Below are positions 1 to 9,036 of a DNA stretch of 36,246 nucleotides, piece by piece. The number at the start of each line of letters is the position of its first letter. The stretch's first letter is position 1. The DNA lies in IMG/VR virus record IMGVR_UViG_3300032020_000029, positions 1-36,246 of that record; one strand, 5' to 3'. The position numbers and the translations under genes were made by a program. This stretch comes from a virus. The notes under the pieces are model-generated. The model was not told where the DNA came from. It made no database searches and saw only the letters and a program-made list of their open reading frames with translations.

Positions 1-123
1 ACAGAGAACATCTACGCCCTGAGCGAGAGCCCTACTTGCCGGCAAGATAACCTGCTCCGTGAGGTCTTTGAGGTCAAGTGACATTTCCTTCTGAGTTATC
101 TCAAAAGGCACAGTCAGGATTTT
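1..123. repeat. Left copy of contig-end overlap
   Basis: Bases 1-123 match 36124-36246 with five differences (positions 4, 34, 35, 36 and 46). The match reads as overlap of a circular or circularly permuted genome of about 36,123 bp rather than a biological terminal repeat, because the capsid gene is intact only when the ends are joined. The differences cause two silent changes and one Ser/Ala change, so they look like real strain variation. Confidence 0.9.
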
Positions 124-354
124 GTCCAGCTTGACATCTTCATACCCCTCAGTGATTGCCTGAAACTCCCCAGTTAAGTCGCCATCAAACTCAATGGCAG
201 TGAAGGTCGCAGGCTTGCGAACCCTAGCCGTATCGCCAATCTTGTGAAATTCCTTGTCATGCCCCCTAAAAACGGTCTTGGCGAATACGAGATTGTTTTC
301 TAGTGCTAATAGCCCAACATCAGCTATGATGGTGGGTGTTAAAAATGTAGCCAC
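1..354 (-). CDS. Major capsid protein, N-terminal part (gene continues at 36246)
   Basis: This is the first 118 codons of the major coat protein; the gene runs off the left edge and continues from the right edge of the window. I place the start at a GTG at 352-354 because a GGAGG box (360-364) lies five bases upstream; the protein begins MATFLTPTIIADVGLLALEN. The stretch around residues 20-45 (NNLVFAKTVFRGHDKEF, then a VRKPATFTA motif) is the N-arm signature of P22-type coat proteins. Joining at base 123/36246 gives a frame-consistent 370-residue protein, a usual size for this family. It follows the scaffold gene by 15 bases, the expected order. In the duplicated end this copy codes Ser where the right-hand copy codes Ala. 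Confidence 0.92.
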   Translation of the reverse strand, partial: MATFLTPTIIADVGLLALENNLVFAKTVFRGHDKEFHKIGDTARVRKPATFTAIEFDGDLTGEFQAITEGYEDVKLDKILTVPFEITQKEMSLDLKDLTEQVILPASRALAQGVDVLC

Positions 355-369
355 GTTTACCTCCGTAAA

Positions 370-1014
370 TTACATTTTGAGGTATTTCTTTTTCTCATCC
401 AGAGACAGTTTTTCAAACTGCTCAGGAGTAAGAGTCCCACGTGTGCCAGATGTCACACCAGAAATAGGAGTGAATGGTACTTCGCCCTCCGCTGGTCGTT
501 TTGCGGGTTCGCTCAGCCGTTTTGCTAATGTTTTGGCTTGCTCAACAGTCGTCAGTCCAAGGTTTTTCATGGTGTCCTTGAGAAGCACAGGGTCAATCTT
601 TTCTTCCGTTGCGATTTCCCAGAGCTTAATTTCCATCTGGGTTTCCTGTGCTGACTTAACCATCTCCGCATGCTCAGCCTTGTCACGTTCAAGAGCTGCC
701 CTTTCCTCCTTTATCGCCTTCTTTGCCTTGTGCAAGTCCAGCGCTTCGGGATTATCTTTGAGTTTCTCCAATTCGGCAGCCTCTATTTTAGCTTCGGCAG
801 TTTTGATTCTCTCCTCCCTTTCTGTCAAGGATTGCTCCTTAAGTTCAAGAGATTTGGCATCCCTGCCCTTAGCAGCGAGAGCATCGCTTATCCGCTTGTT
901 CACTTCCTCTTCTGTGTAAGTCTTGGCTTCTTTTGGAGTAGTCCCCTCGTTACCCTGAGAAGCCCGTCCAGTTGTCTGAAGAGAGTCCTTTGGGTTTCCT
1001 TTGGTTTCGTCCAT
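370..1014 (-). CDS. Capsid scaffolding protein
   Basis: A 214-residue, highly charged, helix-rich protein encoded immediately before the coat gene, the standard place for a phage scaffold. Residues about 30-130 are a near-continuous coiled coil rich in Glu, Lys and Ala with few hydrophobics. The C-terminus (TLTPEQFEKLSLDEKKKYLKM) is a short amphipathic Lys-rich helix of the kind that binds coat protein in P22-like scaffolds. The start ATG at 1014 has a strong AGGAGG box. No protease is seen nearby, so the scaffold probably leaves the procapsid intact, as in P22; that is inference. Identity rests on position and composition more than on sequence motifs. Confidence 0.82.
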   Translation of the reverse strand: MDETKGNPKDSLQTTGRASQGNEGTTPKEAKTYTEEEVNKRISDALAAKGRDAKSLELKEQSLTEREERIKTAEAKIEAAELEKLKDNPEALDLHKAKKAIKEERAALERDKAEHAEMVKSAQETQMEIKLWEIATEEKIDPVLLKDTMKNLGLTTVEQAKTLAKRLSEPAKRPAEGEVPFTPISGVTSGTRGTLTPEQFEKLSLDEKKKYLKM

Positions 1015-1069
1015 TTTTTACCTCCTAAAATGATTAGAGCCAGCATCTTTGATTTACTGACTCCAAATG

Positions 1070-1090
1070 AAAAAGCCCGAATTAACGAGC
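1070..1090 (-). terminator. Weak intrinsic terminator between giant virion gene and scaffold
   Basis: On the minus strand a GCTCG/CGGGC stem (one G-U pair, loop TTAATT) is followed by TTTTT. It lies in the 103-base gap between the giant gene and the scaffold gene. With only five base pairs it may reduce rather than stop transcription, or be a processing site that lets scaffold and coat be made in larger amount. A TACAAT box lies just upstream (minus strand), but I see no good -35 partner. Confidence 0.5.
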
Positions 1091-1117
1091 CTTCCATCCT
1101 AAATATTGTATGTAAAT

Positions 1118-4100
1118 CTAAAAGCCACGAAGTTCTCTAATTGCATCTTCAATTCGTTGGGCTTGGTAATCTGTCAATTCTTCTGCTGTTATGTCTTCTC
1201 TTATACCAAGATTCTTTAATAAATCTGTGTAATGAGAAGCCATATCAAGCCAATACTTTCTATTGGCTAAGTTCGGGTCTGTAGTTGTCCATCTATCCCC
1301 AACTAACTTAGTTACTTTCCCTGCAAGAAGCATCCAGGCATCTAATTCTGGATGTTCATGCCTGAAGTTTAATCTTGCCTGTCCTTCTGGTAAGCCTGAA
1401 TATTCTTGGTATAGCTTATAGACTTCACGGGTGGGCACCTTGCTGAAGTCCTTTTGCTCAGTCCAGATGCCCAGTTTATACATGGTGTCGTAAAACTCTT
1501 TGTGTTCCATTAAGAACCAATCATCTTCATAACCGCTTCGGCTTTCTGCATACCATTCTACCCAGTCCTCAATCAAATGCTTGGGGAAGTCCACATCCAT
1601 AGCCTTCATGCGGTTTCTATCATCTCTAAAGTCAGGATGGGAAGTAAGATACTGCTCTCTGGCTTTCTCTCTGGCATCATCACCAGCAATATACTGTGGT
1701 GACTTCCTATCACCGAAAGCATCATACTCAGCTTGTGCGTCTCGCCACTTGATTTGAAGCTGGTAATACTCAATTCCTCGATAATCCTCTGTCCCTTCCC
1801 AGTTCCAGTTCTCCATCGCCCAGTTAGTAAACTCAGGATGTTGTAGTCTCCACAGCTTTGATTCCGCACTGTTTCCGCTAAATCCAAGCTGGTTGTAGCC
1901 AAAGTAATCTTGTATTAGATTCTGAGGCGGTAATCCTAGCCCCATTTGTTCTAGTGGTATGCCTAATTCTTGACCCCACTTAACGACAAGGTTATAGGCT
2001 TCCATTGATTGAAGTTTCCCACCATACCCCCACAGAGCCAGCATTGCGTCGGCTTCAGGATTCGCTAGGCGATATTCAGCCCGCCAGTCCTTTGCCAAGT
2101 TAGGATTCAATGCGATAAAGCCTTCCTTATCCGCCTCTGCCATGCCTTGATATGTTTTCCATAAGTTATAGTATTCCGCCGGGATATTGCCCTGGTCGAA
2201 GTCTTCTTGAGTCATCTCGATAATCGGTTTGTAGGGTAAATTCCAGTATTCTCTACTTAACTTCTCGGAATCCTGCCCCTTCTTGACCCAGAGAGGATTA
2301 AGCCCCTTCTCTTCCTTTGTCGTGGCGATGTAGTTAAGAATCTCGTTATACAGCTCTTCGCCGTGCTTTTCGACAAAGGCAGCGATTCGCCTATCTCTTT
2401 CGTTCCAGTTATAGTCGCCGTTAGCCAGATACATACCGGCATCTTCAGCAAATCGTATTTGAGAGTTATACTCAGCATAAGCTAAGTCCCACTTAAATTC
2501 ATACTTCGAGCCTTCGGCTTCCTTCTTATCAAAGTATTCAAAGATGCTTCGGTAGGTCGGGTCTCGGCTGATAGCCTCAATAATAGAGCCGTAGTTTTGA
2601 CCAGCCTCACTGCATAATTCACGGTATGTCGTGGTGTCAATCTCTCCCGCCTGTAATCTCCTTGTGAGTTCGTCAATTCTTTCGTAGTAGATTGCCCGCT
2701 CTTCGTCTATCCTGTCAGTATAGGCTTTCCACTCTGGCGTCTGCCGTATCTTACTGTCATTCTGAGCATCTTCGTATAACTCAGCCAGTTCAGGGTAGCG
2801 GGTAAGTAAGTCTTGTCGTTGCTTCTTGGTCAGCTCACCCCACCCTAGTTTACCAGCCTCCCACGCTTCTATCTGTAAATCATCTAGCTCGTCTCGTGGT
2901 ATTTGCTTAATATAGTCTTCAGCCTTATCGTAGAATCTTACCCAGCTAGATTCAGGAATTGAGCGCCAGCCAAATATCTCAAAGATAGGCACGGCTGCCC
3001 TAGCTACCCCTTCTGGTATTTCATAGTCCCTAGTCAAGCCAGGAATCATCCAGTTAATACCCTGTTCCATCCATATCGGCTCAAAACGGGTCATAATATA
3101 CCTAGCATACTCCCAAGGCGTTTCAATAGGATAACCTAGAAAGTCCTTGCCGGTAGCCAAGTCAAAGCCCATTCCTGTTACCGGTGAAGAACGAGAATAC
3201 CACCAATAAACGAAGGGATTGTCCTTATTAAGCCCGCCGTGTTTTAGAATTTGCACCAGGTCTATTCGTTCCTTGTCTCCAACTGTGTTGATGCACTCAC
3301 TGATGTTTCCTATTAGTCTGACAAACCCATACCAAAAGCCACCGGGGCCAAAGGTATAATTACCTATTTTAATACCTAGGAAGTCGCTGAGCGGTCGCCA
3401 TATTACTTCGTGAGTTATCGGGTCTTCCCTGATGCCTAATCCCTCTTTTACCGCTTCCCAGGCATCATCCTCATCTTTGCCTGAAAGTAACGCCATAGCC
3501 ATTTGAATACCCACATAATAAACGACACCCGCAACCATCAATCCCCCGAGTGCCTGTTTTGCCTTTGCGCCAGTATAGCCACCCCTAAATACATCGGCTA
3601 AAAGAGAAAGACAAGCCCTAGTATAGTTTGGTGCAAACCACATAAAAGACGACTCTAACTGTCTTACTGTCAAAGGCACGCCCTCAGCTTGTGCCAGTCC
3701 TGTCATTAAGTCCAAATGTCTGGCTAGCTCAAACCCCTTGCCTTGCTTTATCGCTTTATCAGAAAGAGCCTTCCAGAACTCATTACGCACTATCTCGCCA
3801 GCAGAGTAAAACGCCATCTCAGCCCTTGCAAATGGGTCTAAGGGAATCTTCCCTAGTGTCCAAGCAGCTATCTTTCCAAGTCCATGTTTCCCTCTCAAGG
3901 CTTCAAAGTAATCAACTGCCCTGGAGCTGCCCAGAAAGCTGACTCTTTGTAAAACAGCATCTTGGTTCTTTTCCATGTAGCCATAAAATACACCCGGATT
4001 GAAAAACGCTACCGTAGATTCACCCAGAGCCTTATACCACCCACCCATCAATTTAATGCCGATTCTAGGGCTTCTCAGCAGCATTGCATGGGCTAAACCG

Positions 4101-7100
4101 AATGAGGGGAGTCCTTGAATCATCATAGCTGAGAAGTCAAGAGCTGCCTTAGTTATTCTTAAAATACCAGCTGCATCGCTGGTAAACTTGAGAGCCGAAC
4201 TCCCCTTTTCTATCCCGAAGAACTTGTTACAGGCATCAATGAAATCTTGATTGAATATCCTGCCACCAGCAAAAGGCATGGGTAGATAACCTTCTCCGAT
4301 ACCCGCTTGTCTGACAATCTCCATCTTGGCTGCCCGTTCCGCCCTGGCCTGCCAGTATGGTGCTTTGCGAGCCTCTACCAAGGCTTTAGCTTCTTTAGTT
4401 AGAGTGTCAAATGCTGCCTTCCGTTCGGCTGCCGTCATAGCATCTGGCACGGTAAACTTGACTTGCTGAAATTCGGTCTCACCTGAAAGCTCGCTAACCC
4501 CCTCTATCTTGGGTTTGACATTGACATAAGGCATCGGTAAACCCTGTTCCTCGTATGTTTCGACTAGCTTCTTATAGTCGTCCATCGAGATTTGGACTAT
4601 TTCACCCTTACCTTTCGGGGTAACGGGTGTTGTATAGCCGAATATGTCTAGTTGTAAGCCTGCTTCTGGCATACCAGCTTCGGCGGTGGGGATTGCTACT
4701 CCATAACGGTCATAGATAAGCCGTTGTAAAACATTTTGAGCAGCAGGAGATAAATCTTCCCATTTGGATTCTGCTATTCTCTCTCCCACCTTGGTTAATT
4801 GCCCTTTATTATTAACCCACCCACCAGCTTTCACTAAGTCCACCTTGACACCAAGTTTTGCACTATCCCAGCGTTCTTGTGGTATTATTTTAAGTGTAAC
4901 CTCTGGGGTAACACCTTCTACTCCTCGCTCGTAGGGTACTCGTTTTTCCTCGATGGCTTGCTGAACTTCAGAGGCGGACAACCTATCTGGCACTCCGCGA
5001 CTGAGTAGGTCTTTATACCTTGTGGGGAACATCTCCGCAAGGCTAAGCCCCTTCCAACCTGGTTCATGCGGTTCTGCATAATACTTAGTAAGTTCCTCAT
5101 AGCGTGCTGGCTCAGGATACCTACCTGACTTAATAGCCTCTTCGTATTCTGCTTCGCTAAGCTGAAGAAATTCATATCTTGCCTCCCTTTCTGAAATCTC
5201 TGGTGGGATAATCTCCCTCTCCGCCACTTCAGGTCTGCCTTCGACATCTTGTAATATCCCCAGCATCCGTTTTATTTGTTCTGCCCTTCGGCTGGCATCG
5301 TCAACTAAAAGTCTAAGGTCTCTCGCCCTCTCTTTAAGGTCGGCTATCTGTTCTATCTTATTGACAAGTTCCTGCTCACTCATACCAAAGTGGTCAGCGA
5401 GTTCGTCAATGATGTATTCCCAGCGAACATTGCCCTCTTTGTCAAAGGCTCCGGGTTTGAGTTCCCTGCCCATCAACAGAATCTGGGCATTTCTTTTAGT
5501 TAGCGTCTCGGGCATCTGTCCTTCTTTCAGGACATCGGTGAGGGCTACCTTCTTGGTCTGCTTTAAGCCCTTCCGTGTGGTAATCGTTATCTCTGCTTTA
5601 TAAGACGCTACTGGGTCGGTTCTCAGAAACTCCTCAACCCCTTCAAGTTCGCTTTCCTGCTCAGCAACCATCTCGCCTATCTCTTGAAGCTGAGTTGCCA
5701 TCGTGTTACGCCAAGAAAGTCTATCCTCATAATCCATAAGATTGAAGGCTTCCCGGAGTTTCACTTCATCAGGGACAATGAGAGGTTCTACTTTTGGCAC
5801 CTCCCTTGCCTCTTTTGCCTTCGCCAGTTCTGCCTTTAGACTTCTGATAAGTTTCTCATTCTGTGATAATAATTGTCTTAATTGGTTTTCAGCAGAGGCT
5901 GGTATTTCAATGAGTGCCCTTAACCTTGCACCAAGCTCAGGAAATCGCCTCTCGATTGCACTGAGCGTTTGGGTAGGCAATCTCTCCCCCCTCTTAGCCC
6001 TGTTGATTGCAGATTGCAATTTAGCAGCATCGGCAAGCTCTGTCTTTGTCAGTTCCGCCCGCTTTGCTATTTCAGGGAATCGCTCTAATAGTCTCTCAGT
6101 GGGGGTAATACCAAACTCCTCAACGAACTTGGAGAATCTCTCTCCAGCTATCTCTTTGAAAGCCTCCTCAATATAGCTTCCTATTGAGGCTTCGATATTC
6201 GGCTCATATTCAATCCCTGCCTGTATCCCCTCTGCCATCGTCCTGAAAGAGCGTGGCTTTTTGTATGACGGGACGGCACCAGGTTTTCTGCCTGTCACGC
6301 CAGGTTTGCCTCTCACTTCCACCACTTCTCCTTCGACTGTCTTACCTGTAACTACCCGGTGGATCCACCGTTCATTGACGGTATTAAGTGCTACACCTTC
6401 CTTTTGCAAGAGTGCGAATATCGCTTTATTTATGCGATTGATTAAGGTTACATACTGCAAGCCCTTATCCATCCCTGTCCAGTCATACATTTCAGGATGG
6501 GTAAAGACATGCTCTAGTGTCCCAGCATTCTCTCGTTCGCTTTCGTATTGAGCAAGCAACTTCCCCGCCATCTTCGCTGAGTAACCCACTTCGTTAAAGC
6601 CGAAGAATTTGACGGAGTTCTCTATTGTGTTTCTCAAAACACTGGTCATCACCTTAGCGGCATTTCCGCCTATTCGGGTGATAGCCCCATAAACCACGGC
6701 GCCACGTCCTACTATATCCTCGGTTAGCTGACTTTCCTTGCCTATCAGGACTCGCCAGCCTAAAACCGCTTCCTCAACTTTCTTGATTACCGGTATCCTA
6801 GCAAGGGCTTTAACTGTTGTTCTAATCCAGTTCGGGATTATTAAGCCATCAATTAGTTCCTGACTTGTTGGTATCGTCAAAAGAGGTTCAGGAATATTAA
6901 CAAGTGGGATGCTAGGAGCTTTCACTCCCAATCCCATATCCCCACCAGGCACGACTAAATCAGGGTTAGACTCTTGAATCTGAGTCATTTTCTGCTTCGC
7001 CTGTTCTTCATCTAGTCTTGCTCGGTTTTCCTCAGTTAATTGCTCGCGGTACACTTCACCTTGCACATCCTCTGTTGCCTTCTTAACGAGACCAGCTACT

Positions 7101-8875
7101 TCGGGGTACTGGTCAATCACAACATCCAGTGCCTCGATTGTAGTTAAACCCTGCTTTATATTCTTATCAAACAACACTTTTTGCTCAGGTGTAAGACCCA
7201 ACACTGACCTATCTGTAATACGGGTGATTATTTCACCACCAGCACCAAACCCCAGACCAGCAATAGAGCCGAGCGCAAAAACCAACTGCATCTCAGGGTC
7301 AGTTAAATCCACCTCTCTACCAAGAGCTTGGTTGATAATCATCTCTTGATAAACTTCCTCCCCGCCCTCAGTTAATCCTTCAAAGACTAACTTCCCACCT
7401 ACTCGTGCTATGCGAACCAACCCTCTCCTTACCGCACCTATAGCCGAGGTGCCTATTGAACCAGTTGGCATAAAAGCCACAGCTAACTGTGCAGCATCAA
7501 GACCCACCAGCCTCATATTCTTATTGAATACCTCATCCGCCGCTGCATCTGCTTCCTCATGCGAAAGCCCTTGATACCTAGCCTGGTCATAAGTACCACC
7601 AGCTTCAAGAGCCGATTCTAATGGTCGCATAAGCGCAGCACCACCTATACCCTGTAGGATAGTTTGTAAGACACGCCCTAACTTCAGCCCGATTATGCCT
7701 TTGGCGACAACACCAGTTACCACTGGGCCTACTACCGCTCCAACGGCAGCGAAACCCGTTATGCCTGCCACCACCAAAACCATCAGAGTTGGCAACATGC
7801 GCAGTCCATAAGTCGCATAGAATTGAGGATTGAATAGTTGTCTCCAGCTAAACTCACCTGGCTCAAACGGCACAGGCTCAGCCTTTGCCTGCATATACTG
7901 ACCAAATTTAGCTATCTTCTCACCTATCCCACCATGACCAAGCCACTTGAAAATACCGCCCACATTCGCTACTAGGTCGCCTACTCCAGCAGTGAATGTT
8001 CCCCATTTCCCCCTTCCACCTACAGCCAATTCTTCCTCAACAATGAGTGACAAAGGGTTGAAGTAATCAGCTAATTGTGCTTCCGTGATTCCTGGGTATA
8101 GAAGGTGCACAAGTTCATCCGTCTTTTCGTTCCTGCCCTCACCCAGAAGTGAGGCTCTTAGTGCATCAGGATTGGCAGAGAAGTATGCCAGCATCGTGTC
8201 CACATTCTTGGCCGTTACTGGCTTTAACGCTTCAATAAATAGGAGTTTAAGTGCCTCAGCACCAAATATCTGCCCTAGCACTTCCTCGGTTACACCCTCA
8301 TACATTGCTCTCAGGAGTGCCTCTGTCTCTGGGGTTCTGCCAATTTCTATTATGTCTTGAACGAAAGCCTCGGGCTGAGATTGGGCATAAGCTAAGATTT
8401 CCTCAACACTTTGCTCAGGGAAAACCCTGCCAAAGATTTGCTCAATCTCCAAACTAGGCATCCATGTTTCCTCTACTGACGGGATATACCCTACGCCTAG
8501 AGCTGTTTCAAGCTCGCTCTTAGTGTATTTCTCTCCAGATGGTGCGATGTATAAATCATCCTCCGTAATCTCCCACTTCTCAGGGGTGATTAGACTGGAA
8601 GTGTAACCCTCTCCCGCTGGGGTCATTTTAAGTAGCCACCCTTCCTGAAGCGAAAGCCCCATCTGTTGAGCCTCAGACGGGGTGAAGAATAAGGGCATAT
8701 CGGGAAATGCAGTGGTTAATTGCCTCTGCTTGATTGTCTCGGTGAGCTGTGGGTACAACTCTCGCATATCACTTAACGATGTCCCATATTGCGACAAGAG
8801 GCGTTCGATTTCAATATCTTTCGCCTCTCGGTATTGACTTAATAAGGTCTCTTCCTCTAATGCAAATGCACTCAT
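1118..8875 (-). CDS. Giant internal virion / ejection-type protein (large polyvalent protein-like)
   Basis: A 2585-residue protein filling 21 percent of the genome, between portal and scaffold genes. The N-terminal ~290 residues are helical with two similar units (EILAYAQSQPEAF; TMLAYFSANPDAL). Residues about 358-415 are strongly hydrophobic and Gly/Val-rich, followed by an EGLTEGGEEVYQEM motif near 500 and another Gly-rich hydrophobic stretch near 530-550. Residues about 900-1250 are coiled coil. Residues about 1745-1950 (SFMWFAPNYTRA, a membrane-like helix near 1772-1795, GNYTFGPGGFWYGFVRL, SPVTGMGFDLATGKDFLG) resemble the LPD38-type domain of phage large polyvalent proteins. The last 500 residues carry repeated LxNPExD / HPEL units. 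Hydrophobic tracts and position suggest a protein packaged in the head and ejected with DNA, as T7 gp16-type proteins are; this is inference. No polymerase or lysozyme motif was recognised. Confidence 0.75.
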   Translation of the reverse strand: MSAFALEEETLLSQYREAKDIEIERLLSQYGTSLSDMRELYPQLTETIKQRQLTTAFPDMPLFFTPSEAQQMGLSLQEGWLLKMTPAGEGYTSSLITPEKWEITEDDLYIAPSGEKYTKSELETALGVGYIPSVEETWMPSLEIEQIFGRVFPEQSVEEILAYAQSQPEAFVQDIIEIGRTPETEALLRAMYEGVTEEVLGQIFGAEALKLLFIEALKPVTAKNVDTMLAYFSANPDALRASLLGEGRNEKTDELVHLLYPGITEAQLADYFNPLSLIVEEELAVGGRGKWGTFTAGVGDLVANVGGIFKWLGHGGIGEKIAKFGQYMQAKAEPVPFEPGEFSWRQLFNPQFYATYGLRMLPTLMVLVVAGITGFAAVGAVVGPVVTGVVAKGIIGLKLGRVLQTILQGIGGAALMRPLESALEAGGTYDQARYQGLSHEEADAAADEVFNKNMRLVGLDAAQLAVAFMPTGSIGTSAIGAVRRGLVRIARVGGKLVFEGLTEGGEEVYQEMIINQALGREVDLTDPEMQLVFALGSIAGLGFGAGGEIITRITDRSVLGLTPEQKVLFDKNIKQGLTTIEALDVVIDQYPEVAGLVKKATEDVQGEVYREQLTEENRARLDEEQAKQKMTQIQESNPDLVVPGGDMGLGVKAPSIPLVNIPEPLLTIPTSQELIDGLIIPNWIRTTVKALARIPVIKKVEEAVLGWRVLIGKESQLTEDIVGRGAVVYGAITRIGGNAAKVMTSVLRNTIENSVKFFGFNEVGYSAKMAGKLLAQYESERENAGTLEHVFTHPEMYDWTGMDKGLQYVTLINRINKAIFALLQKEGVALNTVNERWIHRVVTGKTVEGEVVEVRGKPGVTGRKPGAVPSYKKPRSFRTMAEGIQAGIEYEPNIEASIGSYIEEAFKEIAGERFSKFVEEFGITPTERLLERFPEIAKRAELTKTELADAAKLQSAINRAKRGERLPTQTLSAIERRFPELGARLRALIEIPASAENQLRQLLSQNEKLIRSLKAELAKAKEAREVPKVEPLIVPDEVKLREAFNLMDYEDRLSWRNTMATQLQEIGEMVAEQESELEGVEEFLRTDPVASYKAEITITTRKGLKQTKKVALTDVLKEGQMPETLTKRNAQILLMGRELKPGAFDKEGNVRWEYIIDELADHFGMSEQELVNKIEQIADLKERARDLRLLVDDASRRAEQIKRMLGILQDVEGRPEVAEREIIPPEISEREARYEFLQLSEAEYEEAIKSGRYPEPARYEELTKYYAEPHEPGWKGLSLAEMFPTRYKDLLSRGVPDRLSASEVQQAIEEKRVPYERGVEGVTPEVTLKIIPQERWDSAKLGVKVDLVKAGGWVNNKGQLTKVGERIAESKWEDLSPAAQNVLQRLIYDRYGVAIPTAEAGMPEAGLQLDIFGYTTPVTPKGKGEIVQISMDDYKKLVETYEEQGLPMPYVNVKPKIEGVSELSGETEFQQVKFTVPDAMTAAERKAAFDTLTKEAKALVEARKAPYWQARAERAAKMEIVRQAGIGEGYLPMPFAGGRIFNQDFIDACNKFFGIEKGSSALKFTSDAAGILRITKAALDFSAMMIQGLPSFGLAHAMLLRSPRIGIKLMGGWYKALGESTVAFFNPGVFYGYMEKNQDAVLQRVSFLGSSRAVDYFEALRGKHGLGKIAAWTLGKIPLDPFARAEMAFYSAGEIVRNEFWKALSDKAIKQGKGFELARHLDLMTGLAQAEGVPLTVRQLESSFMWFAPNYTRACLSLLADVFRGGYTGAKAKQALGGLMVAGVVYYVGIQMAMALLSGKDEDDAWEAVKEGLGIREDPITHEVIWRPLSDFLGIKIGNYTFGPGGFWYGFVRLIGNISECINTVGDKERIDLVQILKHGGLNKDNPFVYWWYSRSSPVTGMGFDLATGKDFLGYPIETPWEYARYIMTRFEPIWMEQGINWMIPGLTRDYEIPEGVARAAVPIFEIFGWRSIPESSWVRFYDKAEDYIKQIPRDELDDLQIEAWEAGKLGWGELTKKQRQDLLTRYPELAELYEDAQNDSKIRQTPEWKAYTDRIDEERAIYYERIDELTRRLQAGEIDTTTYRELCSEAGQNYGSIIEAISRDPTYRSIFEYFDKKEAEGSKYEFKWDLAYAEYNSQIRFAEDAGMYLANGDYNWNERDRRIAAFVEKHGEELYNEILNYIATTKEEKGLNPLWVKKGQDSEKLSREYWNLPYKPIIEMTQEDFDQGNIPAEYYNLWKTYQGMAEADKEGFIALNPNLAKDWRAEYRLANPEADAMLALWGYGGKLQSMEAYNLVVKWGQELGIPLEQMGLGLPPQNLIQDYFGYNQLGFSGNSAESKLWRLQHPEFTNWAMENWNWEGTEDYRGIEYYQLQIKWRDAQAEYDAFGDRKSPQYIAGDDAREKAREQYLTSHPDFRDDRNRMKAMDVDFPKHLIEDWVEWYAESRSGYEDDWFLMEHKEFYDTMYKLGIWTEQKDFSKVPTREVYKLYQEYSGLPEGQARLNFRHEHPELDAWMLLAGKVTKLVGDRWTTTDPNLANRKYWLDMASHYTDLLKNLGIREDITAEELTDYQAQRIEDAIRELRGF

Positions 8876-9036
8876 AACTTTGCCTTAGCTTCTAACCCTC
8901 GTTTCGCTAATAGTTCCTTTATGACATTGGGCTTCTTGTTCTTATCTTCAGCTTCTGCCAATTCCCCTTTAATGTCATTGATGACATCTTGGTAGAACTC
9001 CTCAAGGGTATATTTGAAATCAACTTTTTTAGGCAT
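8872..9036 (-). CDS. Small helical protein between portal and giant virion gene
   Basis: A 54-residue protein starting at the ATG at 9036 (MPKKVDFKYTLEEFYQDVIN), with the box AAGGAGAG lying inside the end of the portal gene. A longer in-frame reading from 9138 is possible but would overlap the portal by 110 bases and has a Lys/Arg-rich head typical of out-of-frame translation. The stop overlaps the giant gene start as ATGA, so the two are translationally coupled. The protein is charged and helical without recognisable domain; it may be a minor head protein. Confidence 0.7.
   Translation of the reverse strand: MPKKVDFKYTLEEFYQDVINDIKGELAEAEDKNKKPNVIKELLAKRGLEAKAKL

Noticed and set aside
254-919. 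221-codon plus-strand frame
   Set aside because: Mirror image of the scaffold gene; Ser/Leu/Phe-rich, no ribosome binding site, and all other genes are on the minus strand.
900-1097. 65-codon minus-strand frame overlapping the scaffold start
   Set aside because: Overlaps the scaffold by 115 bases in another frame and crosses the terminator; basic low-complexity end typical of out-of-frame reading.
1020-1120. Promoter from the TACAAT box before the scaffold gene
   Set aside because: No -35 hexamer with acceptable match at 16-18 bases.
4918-5247. 109-codon minus-strand frame inside the giant gene
   Set aside because: Alternative frame of the giant gene with no ribosome binding site.
6261-6551. 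96-codon plus-strand frame
   Set aside because: Shadow of the giant gene; no supporting signals.
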